Assembly (NCBI GenBank): GCA_037447655.1
Contig: JBBHKE010000339.1
Span: 1 to 64,000 of the forward strand
DNA length: 64,000 bases
Reading direction: 5' to 3'
Origin: Zygnema cylindricum
Taxonomy: Eukaryota; Streptophyta; Zygnematophyceae; Zygnematales; Zygnemataceae
Part shown: in pieces, positions 33,505 to 45,561 of the stretch
Position numbering within the stretch: the stretch's first letter is position 1
Layout of the letters: each line of letters opens with the position of its first letter
Program-made: the position numbers and the translations under genes
Notes under the pieces: generated by a model
Database searches by the model: none
What the model was told of the DNA's origin: nothing
What the model saw: the letters and a program-made list of their open reading frames with translations, nothing else

Positions 33505-35335
33505 GATACCTTCTACTCCATCTTCTTCTTCATCCTTTACCTCTCTCCCAAATACTTTTGGGCCGTCAAATCCTCTTTCTGGAGCTACTACTTCTTCTGA
33601 TCCTCCTACCAATCGACGCCCGTTGCCGCAGAATATAGGACCAACAATTTTTGCGTTAGATTTTGCAGGGGGAAGAAGGCAAAGTGGCTTTCTTCGAGGC
33701 GACCGAGTGGAGAGTGCTTTTTCTGCAAGCACAGGGGAGCCGCTTATTATTCATGAAGCTTTTTCGGTTCCTGAAAAGGATCATTAGATCTTGGCTCAAT
33801 TGACGAGATAAAGTCAATTATGGAATCTCAAACTTGGGAGCTTGTGGAGCTCCCACCGAACCGGAAAGCTATCGCTTCTAAGTGGGTCTTCAAATTAAAA
33901 TTAAATCATGATAATACAATTGAGAGATATAAAGCTAGAGTGGTCGCTAAGGGATTTAGCCAGAAAAAGGGAATTGATTATAAAGAGACCTTCTCTTCAT
34001 GGTTTGTTTTCCTACTGTTATACTTTTGTTGTCTCTTACTACAATAAAGGATATGGAATTACATCAAATGGACGTTAAGAAGACTTTCTTGCATGGTGAT
34101 TTGGAGGAAGTAATTTATATGAAGCAGTCAGAGATGTAAGCAGAAAAAACGAAAGAAAATCTGGGTCTGTAAACTGTTGAAGTCCCTGTATGGTTTGAAA
34201 CAGGCTCGAAGACAATGGAACCTGAAGTTGGATGAGTTTTTACCAAATCTTGGCTTTACCAACATCAGTTCATATCATTCAGTTTGTGAAATGCAAGGTG
34301 AGGATGGAGTGATTTATGTGGCAGTGAATGTAGATGATTTGTTGTTGATTAGCAAATTTATAAATGAGATTAAAAAAATAAAAGCTGCTCTGAATTCCAG
34401 GTTTGAAATAAAGGACTTGAGTGAGTCTAAGTATATTTTAGGAATTCAGGTAGAAAGAGATAGGAAACACAAAATTATTTATTTATTTCAGAAACAAATA
34501 ATCATGAACATGCTAGAAAAGTTTGGCATGTCAGAAGCATAGGGGAGTGCCACCCCTATGGAATTCAAGCAGAAGTTGGAGGGTACGGAAACAGATGGTG
34601 GTGTTTTGGTTGATGATTTCTTGGATTTAGGGGAGGCAGATTCTATGTCCTCCATTCCTTACAGGCACATTGTCGGAAGCATCATTTATTTCATGAATTG
34701 TACTTGTTCGGACATTGCAGCGGCGGTAGGAGCTTTAAGCCGAAGCCTGCAAAATCCGAGGAAGACGGACTATGAGGCAGCTAAGAGAGTCTTTCGTTAT
34801 CTTGCAGGAACTCGAAATCTTAGACTCTCTCTTGGTGGAGAGGAAGTCAAAATTCATACATAGAGCGATGCCAGCTACGGAGATATCCCTAGCCAACGCT
34901 CCACCACTAGATACATTCTGAATACCGGCAGTGGAACTTGAAGCTGGAGCAGCAAACTTCAATAGGTAATAGCTGAGTCTACCATGGAGGATGAGTACAT
35001 GGCTGCCAACTTGGTAGTTAAGGAGTTACTTTGGGTAAAGTCTCACCTCCAAGAGCTTCTTTTTATGCAATCCGGACCTCAAATAGTGTGGTGTGATAAT
35101 CAGGCAGCCATAGCAATTGCATCTAATCCAAGCCATCACTTTAAGAGTAAGCACATTGACATCAAATTGCACTTCGTGAGAGAAAAGGTGATGGGAAAAG
35201 TCCTGAACTTGAGTTATTTATCGGAGGAGAAAATGGTTGCTAACATTATGAAATAACCTTTGCCCGCACCCAAATTGAAATTCTATAGGGATGCATGTGG
35301 GTTAAGTGACTAGTGAGTCTAAAGCTTTAGGGGAG
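33505..35335 (+). pseudogene. E6: integrase-RT linker, reverse transcriptase and RNase H (family D)
   Basis: The sequence begins in the Ser/Thr linker (TPSSSSSFTSLPNTFGPS), then [37 protein letters not shown], and a catalytic motif changed to NVDD (34327-34338). RNase H follows (NPSHHFKSKHIDIKLHFVREKV) to about 35256, and the polypurine tract TTTAGGGGAG ends at 35335. There are at least five stops or frame changes (33787, 34047, 34138, 34540, 34861). E5 probably inserted at GATAC in the linker; the left portion of E6 is not present. Confidence 0.9.
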
Positions 35336-36174
35336 TGTTGTTTTTAAAAAGTTTTAGTCCTCTCTATTTCTGGGTTGTGAGAGAGAGAGAGAGAGAGTTG
35401 TTTAGGACTTAGTTTATTTTAGGGTATGTCTCGTTTAGTATTTGCTAGAATTAGTGTGACAGTGAAATTGGGAGTTCACGGTTCAGTCACACTAGGGACA
35501 CGCGTCGTCTACAGCGAGGAATGCTTGAGTATGTCCTCCGTGGACATACATACATTCGGTAAGGACCACATGATTCTTGAGAGCACATCCACGATGCCGA
35601 ATTTGGTGATTAGACGAGTGACAACTGCCGGTGACAATTGTTGACGAGGCATGACTAGATCACGATAACTTTTCTCTATTATCGTGATCTGATTGTCGGT
35701 GTAAATATTTGTTAGAACATAATTTTGTCTGTAGTGAATTAGTTGATTAGTGTAGAATGCCTGATTTATGACATACCATGTGTACACAGGTATACTCAAC
35801 ATATTTTTGTTAGACGTACGGCTGGAATGCCTTCGAACAGTTTAGTATAACTTCAGTGTAAAATAGTAAGTTTTGAAGTTTAGGGAAACAAATGATATGA
35901 AAACTGGACACTCAGTTTTATGTTAATTCATCTCTGAACATCTCATAGATTTGTGAGCAGAATTAAGTGAAATTTTGTGTGTATGTTCCTCTAAATATTA
36001 TCTAAATTGTGGTAGATTAGTAGGACTATTGTGTCTCTTTTTTCTAGGCTATTATCTGTCAAAGTTGTTGTTTTGCCATCGGTCTTTGTGGAAGCTTCCT
36101 ATCTTGATTTGTTCTACAATGACTAATGCTGCTTCTTCTTCATCTTCAATACCAACAGTTGTCTCACAACAACA
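35336..36174 (+). repeat. Family-D LTR shared by E6 (as 3' LTR) and E7 (as 5' LTR)
   Basis: 839 bp, TGTTGTTTTT...CAACAACA. On its left is a polypurine tract and RNase H end; on its right a primer-site-like GGTCACGGGCCCGCC and gag. One LTR serving two internal regions is the product expected from LTR-LTR recombination in a tandem arrangement, the same layout as array T. Confidence 0.88.
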
Positions 36175-37287
36175 GGTCACGGGCCCGCCTTCATGAATTC
36201 TAGTCTTTGATGGACGTGAATATCTGTATTAGGCAGATTTGGTAAAGTCTTACTAGAAGCAAGGGAAACTTATTGATGTGTTAAATTGATCCCTGGAAGA
36301 ATCTGATGCCAGCTTTGATCAAAAAAATGACCAAGCTTTGCATTTAGTAAAGCTTATGATACCAAAAGAATTGCATATGACATATATTAATGTTACAAAG
36401 GCATCAAAATTGTGGGATGCATTCAAATCTTCTTATGTTAAAGCTAGTGACCAATATGAGATTATAACTAATGGTCAGATCTTTGAGTATAGGAACACAT
36501 GCGGTAGGATGGTGGAATACACTAATCAGTTCCAAATGTTACTGTCAGAAAATGCATGTTCTAGGGGGACTTTCTCCTCTTATCATCACGCCATGATTCT
36601 CTTAAAGGGGCTTCATAGTGAATATAAAGGAGCCTCAAGTGAAATGAAAAAAGTGTCTAAACCTCTTTGGAATTTGCAAACATCTATAGAGTTTATCTTG
36701 GCACAAAAGGCTACTCAGAGAGTTTTAGGATTTGGAAAACCAGCTGTAGCATTCACGGCTCAATTTCACAGGGAAAGTAGATATCAAGGGAACAAGTTTA
36801 ATCCTCAGTTTCAGAAATGTGTTCATTGTTATACTAATGGTCACTCCTTCAGAGCTTGTCCTTTGTATATAAAAGCTCATGAAACAGGTATCTTCCGGAA
36901 AGGATGGAAACACCGCGGACCTCCTATTTCCCAAAAACCTCAGAATAAAACTGTTGCGTTTCCAGTGGAGGATACGGAATTGGAGAAAAAGAAGACCAAG
37001 GAAGAGACACCTGATGTGATTAGTTTTCCAAAAACTGATGACAAAGAGTTCTTTGCTCTTGCCAAACTCGATATGATGGAAGGAGAAAATGACCTCGGAT
37101 GGATAATGGTTTCTGGTAGCTCTTCACACATGTGCTGGAAACAAGTCTTGGTTTAAAGAGTTGTCTTCTATTCCTTTACGTCAGATCTTTTATGCTTACG
37201 GCTATGCCGTTGAATCAAATGCCAAAGGAAATATAGATCTAGATTGTGTGATAGATGGAAAGGTTGTTAAGAGAACTTTATATGATG
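36119..37287 (+). pseudogene. E7 gag and protease start (family D), truncated
   Basis: Gag starts in the LTR (36119, MTNAASSSSSIPTVVSQQQ) and reads VTGPPS, with a stop replacing the following Arg codon near 36195. The main open stretch 36338-37156 holds LHLVKLMIPKELHMTYINVTKA, NACSRGTFSSYHHAMILLKGL, a zinc knuckle CVHCYTNGHSFRAC and the protease active site, where DSG has become VSG (WIMVSGSSSHMC near 37100). The element is cut at 37287 within the protease domain, at the point equivalent to 15530 in E2, by region K. Confidence 0.9.
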
Positions 37288-37575
37288 TGTGGAGCGTGCC
37301 TGAGAAACATGAGAGCAGGGCCCACTACCCAGAGTAGTCAACATCGGAGTCTTGCAAATAACCCCCAAAATGCGAATGCTTCGTATAATAATGAATATGC
37401 CCACTGCTGCCCGCATCCCTCCCATAGACATGGATGCAAAATAGGGGAGACAATTGGACACGTAATAGCAATGAGTGTATGGGAGGGCAAAAAGATATTT
37501 CTCCCCCTTCTTTTCCACACCTGGCCGGGGAATGGGATTGGGTTCTTGGTAATTGATTCGGTGTCCCAATTTAAC
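37288..37575. repeat. Direct repeat R, copy 1
   Basis: About 288 bp beginning TGTGGAGCGTGCCTGAGAAA and ending near the CCCAATTT segment. It matches 38751-39037 at roughly 80-85% by eye. Minus-strand frames give short proteins with a common MGEMREQWAYHYYG-like segment in copy 2, of unknown identity. It lies at the break in E7. Confidence 0.8.
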
Positions 37576-38750
37576 TTAATCCACCAGAAGTCTTGAACAC
37601 TTGCTCCCTCAAAACCCACTGTTCTGATCAAATGGGGTTGCAGCTTACTCCGGAAACGTCACGCCAAAGCAAGAGGTAACTACAAACGGAGAAACAAATA
37701 CACTACCATGTAGAAATATAGATAGAAAGATAATTGATTGTTTTCAGAATTAACAATATCACCTTGCCCCAGAAAAGAGAATAAAAGATAGAAGGTATGA
37801 AATATGGCAAAGCAAGCTCAACATACCCCGGCAATGAACGATGAAAATGAGGAAAGGTGACACCTCTCCGATAGTACCGCAAATAGGTACGATCCTCCTT
37901 CACTCCTCGGTGTCCTCAAACCAAAACCGACAGGACTCTTTAGGTCTCAAACAACAAAGGTCCAAAAATTACCCAAAAGGGAAGATAGTGCCAACTACGC
38001 GCTCGTACTATGATTTCCTAAACAAGACAGATCAAAACCAAGATGGCAATAGAGTCAAAACAAAACAAAGATTCTCCAAAGAAGGTTTGTTGGGATTTCT
38101 GAGGGTTTTCATAGGAGACAGTTCTAAAAAAACAAACTGTCTCCATCGGCCTCAAAGGCCTTATACATCAAAGTTTGTGAAATCGTGGGTCCAAAATTCA
38201 AAGTTGTACTACTAGCCAATAAGAAGCAAGCAAGTATAATGGAACTGACATGAGACAAATTAATCTGTACTACGCTTAGGGCAAAAATTTATGCACCGAG
38301 CTGCGGCTATATCCGCGGCCGAAAGTTATTATTTGTGCCACTATTATAAGACAAAGTACTAAAAAAGACACAAAAGTGCTAGACTTTGACCTAAGGTAAT
38401 TAATGGACCAAAATTTAGCTGAACTTGAACCGAATTCCTATTGAGAGCTAACAACAAAATCTAGACGACAATCTGAAAGTTTACGTGGCAATCCACAATG
38501 TACCCGCCACGAGGGCTGGTGTAAACTGGTCCCATGTAACGAAATTCCAATCTGTGAGACAAAATAACTTGGTCGTCTGGCCTCCGTAAGGCGCGAAATA
38601 AAGTGTGTTTCGCTTAGTTTTTTAAATAGAAGAATCTCGTCTGGTTCGGTACACTCCTTTCTCCGTACTTTGATGACAATACATGGGAGAAAGGGTGTGG
38701 AAATCCTTGGTGATATAAAGGTGTGCTTGTAAAGCACAAGAGTATGGCAG
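37576..38750 (-). repeat. K inverted repeat, left arm (probable LTR/leader, minus strand)
   Basis: Its reverse complement aligns over about 1.2 kb with 39345-40540, roughly 70-75% by eye. Shared landmarks are CTTTATTT..GCGCC, TTGCCATCTTGGTTTT and GGCAAGGTGATATTGTTAATTCTGA. It is non-coding on both strands apart from short frames. It is most easily explained as an LTR or LTR-plus-leader of an unrecognised retroelement in the opposite orientation to the right arm. Confidence 0.65.
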
Positions 38751-39037
38751 CTGTCGAGCGTGCATGAAAAACATTAGAGAAGGGCCCACTGCCGTGAGTA
38801 GTCAATATCAGAGTCCTGAAAATAACCCCCGAAATGCAAATGCTTCCCATAATAATGATATGCCCACTGCTCCCGCATCTCTCCCATAGACATGCATGCA
38901 AAATAGGTGAGAGAATCAGAAAGGTAATAGGAATGAGTGCATGGGATGGCAAAAAGATGTCTCCTCATTCTCCCTTTTCACACCTGGCCGGGGAAAGGGA
39001 TTGGGTTCTTGGTAATTGAGTCAGTGACCCAATTTCC
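38751..39037. repeat. Direct repeat R, copy 2
   Basis: Partner of 37288-37575. The two copies flank the left inverted-repeat arm exactly. They may be the two ends of an internal region joined through a shared LTR, or a duplicated target region; the sequence does not decide. Confidence 0.78.
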
Positions 39038-39344
39038 CCCCCTCTTAGTCAACCGTGACTAAGATATAAGATTAATTACCCGCCCAATTCGCATATCCGG
39101 CATAACCATGTGTTGAGGGTAGAGTGCGTGGTTCCCACAAGGAGGGGAGACAGGCTCGATGCCAACACTGACCGCACTGGTGGCAGATCAAGATGTTGCC
39201 CAGCTGAGAGGACAGGCTACATGCTAATGAACAAGAAGGAGGATCAACAAAGTGAGTCAAGTGAAAAGCAGGTTCGTCCTCTAATCCTCAAAGATGGCAA
39301 GGGACCACATTGATCTGATTCTCCTTAATTTTTCGACCATCCTT
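39038..39344. other. 307-bp stretch of unknown origin between K repeats
   Basis: No recognisable coding, LTR ends or repeats were found. Short frames give no family match by eye. It includes a C-rich stretch (39030-39045) and an ATTAATTACCC segment. Confidence 0.5.
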
Positions 39345-40690
39345 CCCCTCCCGTGTAAGAACTGTGAAGCTCGTGTGCTTCACAGGCACCCCTTTATCTT
39401 ACCAAGGATTTCCAGTTCTTTTTTCCTCTGTACGCTCATTCAACTACGTAGAAAGGAGCGCACTCAGCTGGACAGAATTCTTCTATTTTTTTAACTGAGC
39501 AGAACGCACTTTATTTTGCGCCTAACGGTGGCCAAACGACGAAGTTATTCTGTCCCAAAGATTATCATCCTGTTACATGCGACCAGTAGCCACCTATCCC
39601 TTTGGGGGCTACATTGTGGAACGCCATGTAACTTTAGGAAAAGTCTCGTAGATTTTGTTGTTGGCTATTAGGAGGACGTTATTTCAGGTCCCCTAGCCAG
39701 GTAGAGTATTTATTAATGTGAGTCAAAGTTAGGTGTTTCACGTCTATTTAGAAAAATGTTGCTCAGGATGGTGTCATAGAAAAACACGTGGTTTCTAATC
39801 TAGCCAGAGATAGTCGCCTAACTTTTTGCCCTGAGTGTAGTACAACTTGCTTTGTCTTATGTCTGTACGATAACAATTCCTGGCCAGTGATTGGCTCCAG
39901 GTATTGCTTTGACTTTGGTACTGTCACTAGGAAAAACTTTGCTTGTATAAGGCACTAGGGGCCGAAGGAGACTGGTTGCTGTTTCAGTATTGTCTTCGAG
40001 AAAAACCCTAGAAATTCAAGCAAACTTTCTTGTGGAGAACATTTGTTTTTGTATGTGATTGTGACCCTATTGCCATCTTGGTTTTCATCCATCCTTTGTG
40101 GAAATCGTTGTCCGGTTGGGTGGTTGGCACTGTCTTCCTTGTTTTGGGCGATTTTGGGACTGGTGTTCGTTGGAAACCGAGAAGGGTCTTGCCGGTTCTG
40201 GGTCGCGGAAACCGAGGAGTTAAGGAGGCCTTACTTGTTCCACGGTATTCAGGGGGAGATTTCGTCTCTTTTTGTTGTCCTCGTTACGATTTGGGGGTAG
40301 GTTGAGCTCGCTTCCTATAATTCCATATTCTACCTTTATTCTTTATTTTTCTAAGGGCAAGGTGATATTGTTAATTCTGAGACAACATTTTTATATTTTT
40401 ATCCTTTCATTATTTTGAGTGGAAGTATCTTTGTTCTCTCTTTGGTAGACCTTTTTGGGGCTTCGGTTGGGTTTCTTCCGGGGTCTATTACCAGAATCTT
40501 TTGTACCATAATATTGGATTTTGAGAGGATTTTTGTGAGACTTTCAATAGACCGTCACAGTATTGAAATAGCAACTTGTCTCCTTGGGTTTAGAGGGGAG
40601 AGGAGCTATAGCTTAGAGAACCTCATCTTCTTGGGAAGAGTAAGGGTTTTTGATTTCTATAGTTCTACAAGTTGTGTTCTTCAGTCATAA
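39345..40690 (+). repeat. K inverted repeat, right arm (probable LTR/leader, plus strand)
   Basis: Starts near CTCGTGTGCTTCACAGGCACC and runs to the start of the K reading frame at 40694. It is homologous to the complement of 37576-38750. It is T-rich, with a candidate TATA (TTGTATAAGG at about 39930) and the segment GAAAAACCCTAGAAATTC. Its end with the coding region immediately behind it fits a 5' LTR plus untranslated leader, although clear TG/CA ends and a primer site were not identified. Confidence 0.6.
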
Positions 40691-40693
40691 CTC

Positions 40694-43634
40694 CATGGTA
40701 GGGGGAGAAGCTCAGGAAAAAGGGGTTCTGGGAATCGGATCTGAGGAGCACGGTAGTCAGGGTACGTTCACATTAGAGGAAGAGTCACAGGAGCCCGAAG
40801 AATCAATCCCCTTTTCCTCTCCTTTAAACGTCGAGCTGTTTCTTAAGGGAACGATGCCTATGGCCGTTAAAGCAGAGAATTCCCCAAAACAACACGAGTG
40901 ACAACAGACTCCTCCACCTCCGCTTGTCTTTTCTCCTGAGTATTTCCCTACATTGTCTGAGGCTACCAAGGTTCAGGCTGCTGAGATATCTCCCAAATCA
41001 TGTAAAAAAGGTCTGGCTCATAAGGAAGCAGTCCCTGGTCACCTTCTCGAGGTCGGACACTATACGAGATCTAAGGCCCCAACAGCTGAAATGTACATGG
41101 ATCCAGAGATACTGGCAGATCGTACTCGGCCAGGTCGGAAAAAAATCTTAGCCCTACACAATCTCCATGAGTTGAAGGTTAAGAAGGAGTTAGTGCATAA
41201 GGTAGCCAGAACCGATAAAGCCACGATCGTACGCCCAATGAAAGGTGTTGTTGAGATACTGAGTAGTTTGTCCGAGAGCGGCTCTTTACCTCAATCCGAG
41301 AGCAATGAGGGATTCCCTCAACTTCACCCCATCAGCCCTCCCAATCTCTTGACACTGCAACCAACATACCATCGGGGGGTAGGGCGACCTCTCAGGCCCG
41401 AGCCAGAGAAGGGATCAGTCACGGTGGGTTACCAGAGCCCAAGAGAGTGCATCGATTGGATCATCGGGATACCAAGGGCAAGTTCGCTCCCCGACCTAAA
41501 GAGGACTCGTTTTTCCCTTCAGCCTCAATCTCTCCTACCTCCATATCTCCACCAGCACTGGTTGTTCGATCTTCCGAGGGGTTGTTGCGTTCGAGACCCA
41601 CAGACCCCGAGGTACTGGGTTTGGGGATCGCGGATCTCTCAAGGTTAGTGAGTAGCACCAAAAAACTTGTTGACATTTTGCGATCGCTGAGTGAGGCTAC
41701 GGTGGGGACCGGACCCGTCACCATAGACTGGGAGGCTCTTGAAAGGGAAAGGAAGGAGGCCGTTGAACAATAACTGCTTCTCATTCGAGAGGCTAGACGG
41801 AGGGAAGGAGGAATTCTTAGTGGACAAGTAGCTCCTTCTCAGAGTACAGGTCCCTCTGCGGGAAGACCACCCCGGGGTCAAGCAACTCCGCCTGCAACTC
41901 AGGCTCCAAGGACTTCACCGAGATCTAGACCTGAATCTCCTCTTCAGCAGGAAGGGGAGGAAACCACAAGACCTAACATGAAGGGTTTCGGTGCAGATTT
42001 ACCAACTGAGTCTGCTTCTCCGCCCCAAGAGGAGCCTACCTTTGTCTTAGTGGAGGTTGCTTCCGCCGTGGAAACTTTGGTGGAGTTACGACCAGACGAG
42101 AGGATTCACATTTCCTTGAGGGCGTCAACACCTCCTTCCCCATCTCCTAGAATACCCTCAGATTTTCCATCTTCTCCTCCTCCTCATTCCTCCCACTCCT
42201 CGGGTCCAACCACAAATCCCTGAGACAGTCCTTCTCCTCCCTTCTCTCCAATAGCCGCTGTCTGTGGGTCCCCTGATCGGCCAGTTATACCGTACAAGTA
42301 CGACGTACCTGCCTACTCCCCGCCTCATCGACGTTATCCTTCTTCTTGCATAGGAATTCCACCTTCCCAGACATCTAGGAGGCAAAACAAGAGACAGACG
42401 CCTTTTTCTACAAGGCCCCTGCAGTCTCCATCACCTTCTCCGCCACCGTCAATTCATCAACCTTCAAATAGGATTCGGCTCCACATCCCATCAGTGGAGA
42501 TTGTTGTAAGAGAGAAATAATGCGCTCCTGGATATAGAGGAGCCATGAATCAAACTCCTTTAACACCTAGACCATCCTCAGTGGGGGGGGAAGATAACGG
42601 AAGTTACACTCGCTCGTCCTAGCGGAGGAGAAGGCGATTCCGAGCCAGCAGACGCAGATACAGGGGTCATTTCACCGGTTGGATTTGTTAGCCCCACCCG
42701 GCTTTCCTCACCCCAGTTCACCAACCTCGCGAAGGAGGAGAAAATGGTTAACGGAAGGATTTTTACAGGGGACACATCTAGGATAGCGTTCTCCGATTTC
42801 GAATTGTTGTGGAAATCCTTCACACAATCCGAAATAAATAAGTATAAGGGGGGAGCAATTCCAGATGACTTCAAAACTACTCTTTTCCCAATGATGATAA
42901 ATTATCTTGTTGGTGGTGCCTTAGCCGATTACAAAGAGCGACAACCTCTCCTAACGGCTCCCAAAATTAAAATTTTAGTCCTAATCGTTGATGAGGCAGT
43001 CTTGCAAGTAGAAACAGACTAGGCTGCGGCTGCAGGTTCCCCAATCACAGCTAACTTCACTGATGACATGAAATTGCAGGCACAAGGTCTAGCCTATGTC
43101 AACCACCTTGAGGCAATCGAGGCCCCCAGAGCAGCCACTTGGATGGTTGCAGACCCTAACCCTTGTACCACACTTTTCAACAACTGGAGGCTCCTTTACA
43201 CGGAAACGAATGAATATGTTATCAAGGAATTTACGGAATTATGTTGCCAGAAGAGTGAGATTCCCTAGACTCTTTTCAAGAGATTGTCAAGCCTTTGCCA
43301 AAAGACAAAACTATCTACCATCGATCTCTCGGCTATGGCAACCAAATACTTCATCGCGGTTCGAAACTCGTTCGGACCCACGAGACAAACTGCCCAAGAT
43401 AATTGGATTGTCGGACACGCCATCCACGACATCAATCCATCCGCTAAGGAAATATCGCAAGCAGCAATGAAACTTTACGACTACCTCGTTCATGGAGAGG
43501 CCCAAGAGAAGGCGGAAACAAAAAAACCAGGGGAAACTTTGCAAGATTTGCTGGAGAAATGCCCATTGACAATGAAGAATTGGCAGAAAACTCCTAGCTT
43601 TGCGGAAGCTCAAGGGGAAACAGGTAGTGGATAG
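40694..43634 (+). pseudogene. Unrecognised long reading frame of K, Pro/Ser-rich then globular
   Basis: I do not recognise this protein. A start MVGGEAQEKGVLGIGSEEHG follows the K leader. The reading continues with one stop (40899) to about 41648, then shifts frame near 41640 (frames to 41773 and 41978-42223), with further breaks to 42744. The first two-thirds are rich in Pro, Ser and Glu and look disordered. The last third (42744-43634) stays in one frame broken by two stops (43020, 43266) and looks globular: FSDFELLWKSFTQSEI, TTLFPMMINYLVGGALADYK, TLFNNWRLLYTETNEYVIKE and WIVGHAIHDINPSAKE. Position after an LTR-like leader suggests a gag-type protein, but no zinc knuckle, protease or RT is visible. 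E8 cuts the element at 43671. Confidence 0.5.
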
Positions 43635-43670
43635 CAGATCCGAACCTGCCATGGGGGCCGATGACTGCGT

Positions 43671-44373
43671 TGAAACTCTGAGACCTCCATAAGTCCTCAG
43701 AGTGGACAACTTCCAAAAAGCCTCTAGGATAACCCTGACCCCTTTGTGTTTCAGCAAAAAATAACTGCCACCCTGGCAGGAAATACCTCTGACCAACTTC
43801 ACCTTTGTGAAGGCAAGACTCCCAGAGTCGATAGCAAAAAGAATCTCTGAATTTGCTCCCCTGAGCAGTAAGTTATGAAGGGTGAAAGATGACCTTTGTA
43901 CAAAAGCTCTCTAGGAGAGAGGGTCTTACCTTCTAATTTTTCTAAGTCGTATCTCTCTCAGAGACTCTATCTACTGATGTACAGAGCCAATCAGATTACA
44001 GTTCCGTACACAAAAGTACAGCTGCCGGTGTACTTTCTGTACGGACACTGTACGACATGGCCTAAATGTCGACACGTGGTATGTCCGGATTCGCTTCCTT
44101 AATCTTGAGAGATGCCGCGATCCAATGTCATTCCGCCACGTGTCATCTAATGTGGCGATGACCACAAACCTCCGAAATCCTCTTCCGCGATCTCAACGTT
44201 AATTCTGGCCGTCCGATTAAATTCACATTTGATCGTAGCCGTAATAAATACATGCGCGGTATTCGTTTCACTAAAGAAATAAATGCGCGTTATTCATTTG
44301 TTATCCGTACCGGAATCTATACTATTACATTTACTAGATATATGTCTCCCGTAAACAGTTACAGTTAAATGAA
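43671..44373 (-). repeat. E8 3' LTR, left piece (family A)
   Basis: 703 bp, + strand start TGAAACTCTGAGACC, aligned to 61882-62585. It is interrupted at 44373 in ACAGTTAAATGAA and continues at 57192. It contains clustered GTAC cores near 43975-44060 and CACGTGTC near 44137. Confidence 0.9.
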
Positions 44374-45364
44374 TGCAATTCCGTGTCCTCCATTGGACCA
44401 CAGAATACAGGAAGCCTCTAGATAGTATTTAACTAACCCACTTTAAGCCACAACCACTGCTGCCCAAGAAGGCAAACTGACAATTTGACTGTTTCCTTGT
44501 GTAGCATGGAATCCCCTGAGTTTGTAGCTAAAAGAATCACTGAAAACGGCCAACCAGCCGATAAGTTATGAGCCTGCAAAAATGCCAATTTATACAAGGC
44601 TCTCTTAGAGAGAGAGGTGTCTATCTACCAAAATTTCCTAAGTCCTAAATCTCTCTCACAACCCCCATCTACTAAAGTACGAACCAATCATATTACTGTA
44701 AAGTATAGAAAGGTACTACGGCAGATGTCCTTTCTGTACGGTCGTTGTACGATAAGGCTACTAAGTGGACGCGTGTCATTTTTCCACTCGTTCGTATATT
44801 CTCCGGAATTCTCGCCACCCAATGTCATCCTTCCACGCGGCGCCACGTCATGCCACGTCCATAAAATCCAAAGTGACCATTCCGCGATCTCAGCGATGAC
44901 GTGCGCCGTCGAATTAAATCCGACATTAAATGTCGACCGTTTAAAACAAATGTCCGTTTCATTTGTTTCGTGTGAAATGACGTTCGCACTAAACCTTAAC
45001 AAGTTCTATGTTTGTTTCGTCCATATTTCAGTTAAATAATTTCAGTGTAATACAATAGTTTAAATATAAATGGAACCTTATATCATCTAACGGACTTCTA
45101 CGACAGACTGGTTAGAGCTAACGGCTACGCTGCGCTCTACCGGTCGGGGGTTCGAGTCCTGCCAGACTCAACCTTTTAGTCACTCTTTAGTCCTTCCTAT
45201 TGTGCTGAGGCAGCCATGGCTCCATCGCTCTCTCTCTCCTTCAGTGACTACAACAAGTATGGGGGGAAGAGAGAAGAGATGGAGGCAGGCTGCCATCATT
45301 TTCTATATATGTTTCCGCTAATTTATTTTAGACCTAGAAAATACAAAAACTACTTATTTCAAGA
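44374..45364 (-). repeat. E9 3' LTR (family B)
   Basis: 991 bp, + strand TGCAATTCC...TTTCAAGA, followed by the polypurine complement CTCCCGTTATTTTC. It holds the best tRNA-like block of the window (about 45090-45175). Confidence 0.92.
45109..45172 (+). promoter_or_regulatory. tRNA-like block with perfect B-box in E9 3' LTR (antisense to element)
   Basis: GACTGGTTAGAGCTAACGG resembles a tRNA D-arm/A-box. About 25 bp later GGTTCGAGTCC (45149-45159) matches the pol III B-box consensus GGTTCGANTCC. No 7-bp acceptor stem is found, so it is not a working tRNA gene. The 5' LTR has GGTTCAAGTCC at 56956-56966. The block could be a decayed tRNA-derived segment or a pol III promoter. Confidence 0.55.
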
Positions 45365-45561
45365 CTCCCGTTATTTTCTAGTCTATTTTAAATTTTTATT
45401 TTAATCCACATTTTTCCCTACAGTATTTTAATTTTGGTGAGGGCACACGTTTGGTCATCATGTCTCCTACCATTTCCTTATCAGATCTATATACAAGATT
45501 CACTATTTTATTCTCAACTTTTTCTCTTGCAAAACTTAATCTTATGTCCATATGTTTAGCC

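Noticed and set aside
37300-37345. Primer site GGGCCCAC in repeat R
   Set aside because: Only the palindromic GGGCCCAC core matches. The flanking bases do not match initiator tRNA-Met and no LTR end with CA lies beside it.
37255-37596. 113-codon frame starting at the E7/K junction
   Set aside because: Its first codons are E7 protease-domain DNA in another frame and the rest is repeat R. The other R copy does not keep the frame open in the same way.
41461-42385. Minus-strand frames opposite the K reading frame
   Set aside because: Low-complexity shadows of the Pro/Ser-rich plus-strand frame; no coherent protein.
45109-45172. A functional tRNA gene
   Set aside because: The T-arm and B-box are good and a D-arm is arguable, but no 7-bp acceptor stem or clear anticodon stem can be paired. 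The same block recurs in all related LTRs.
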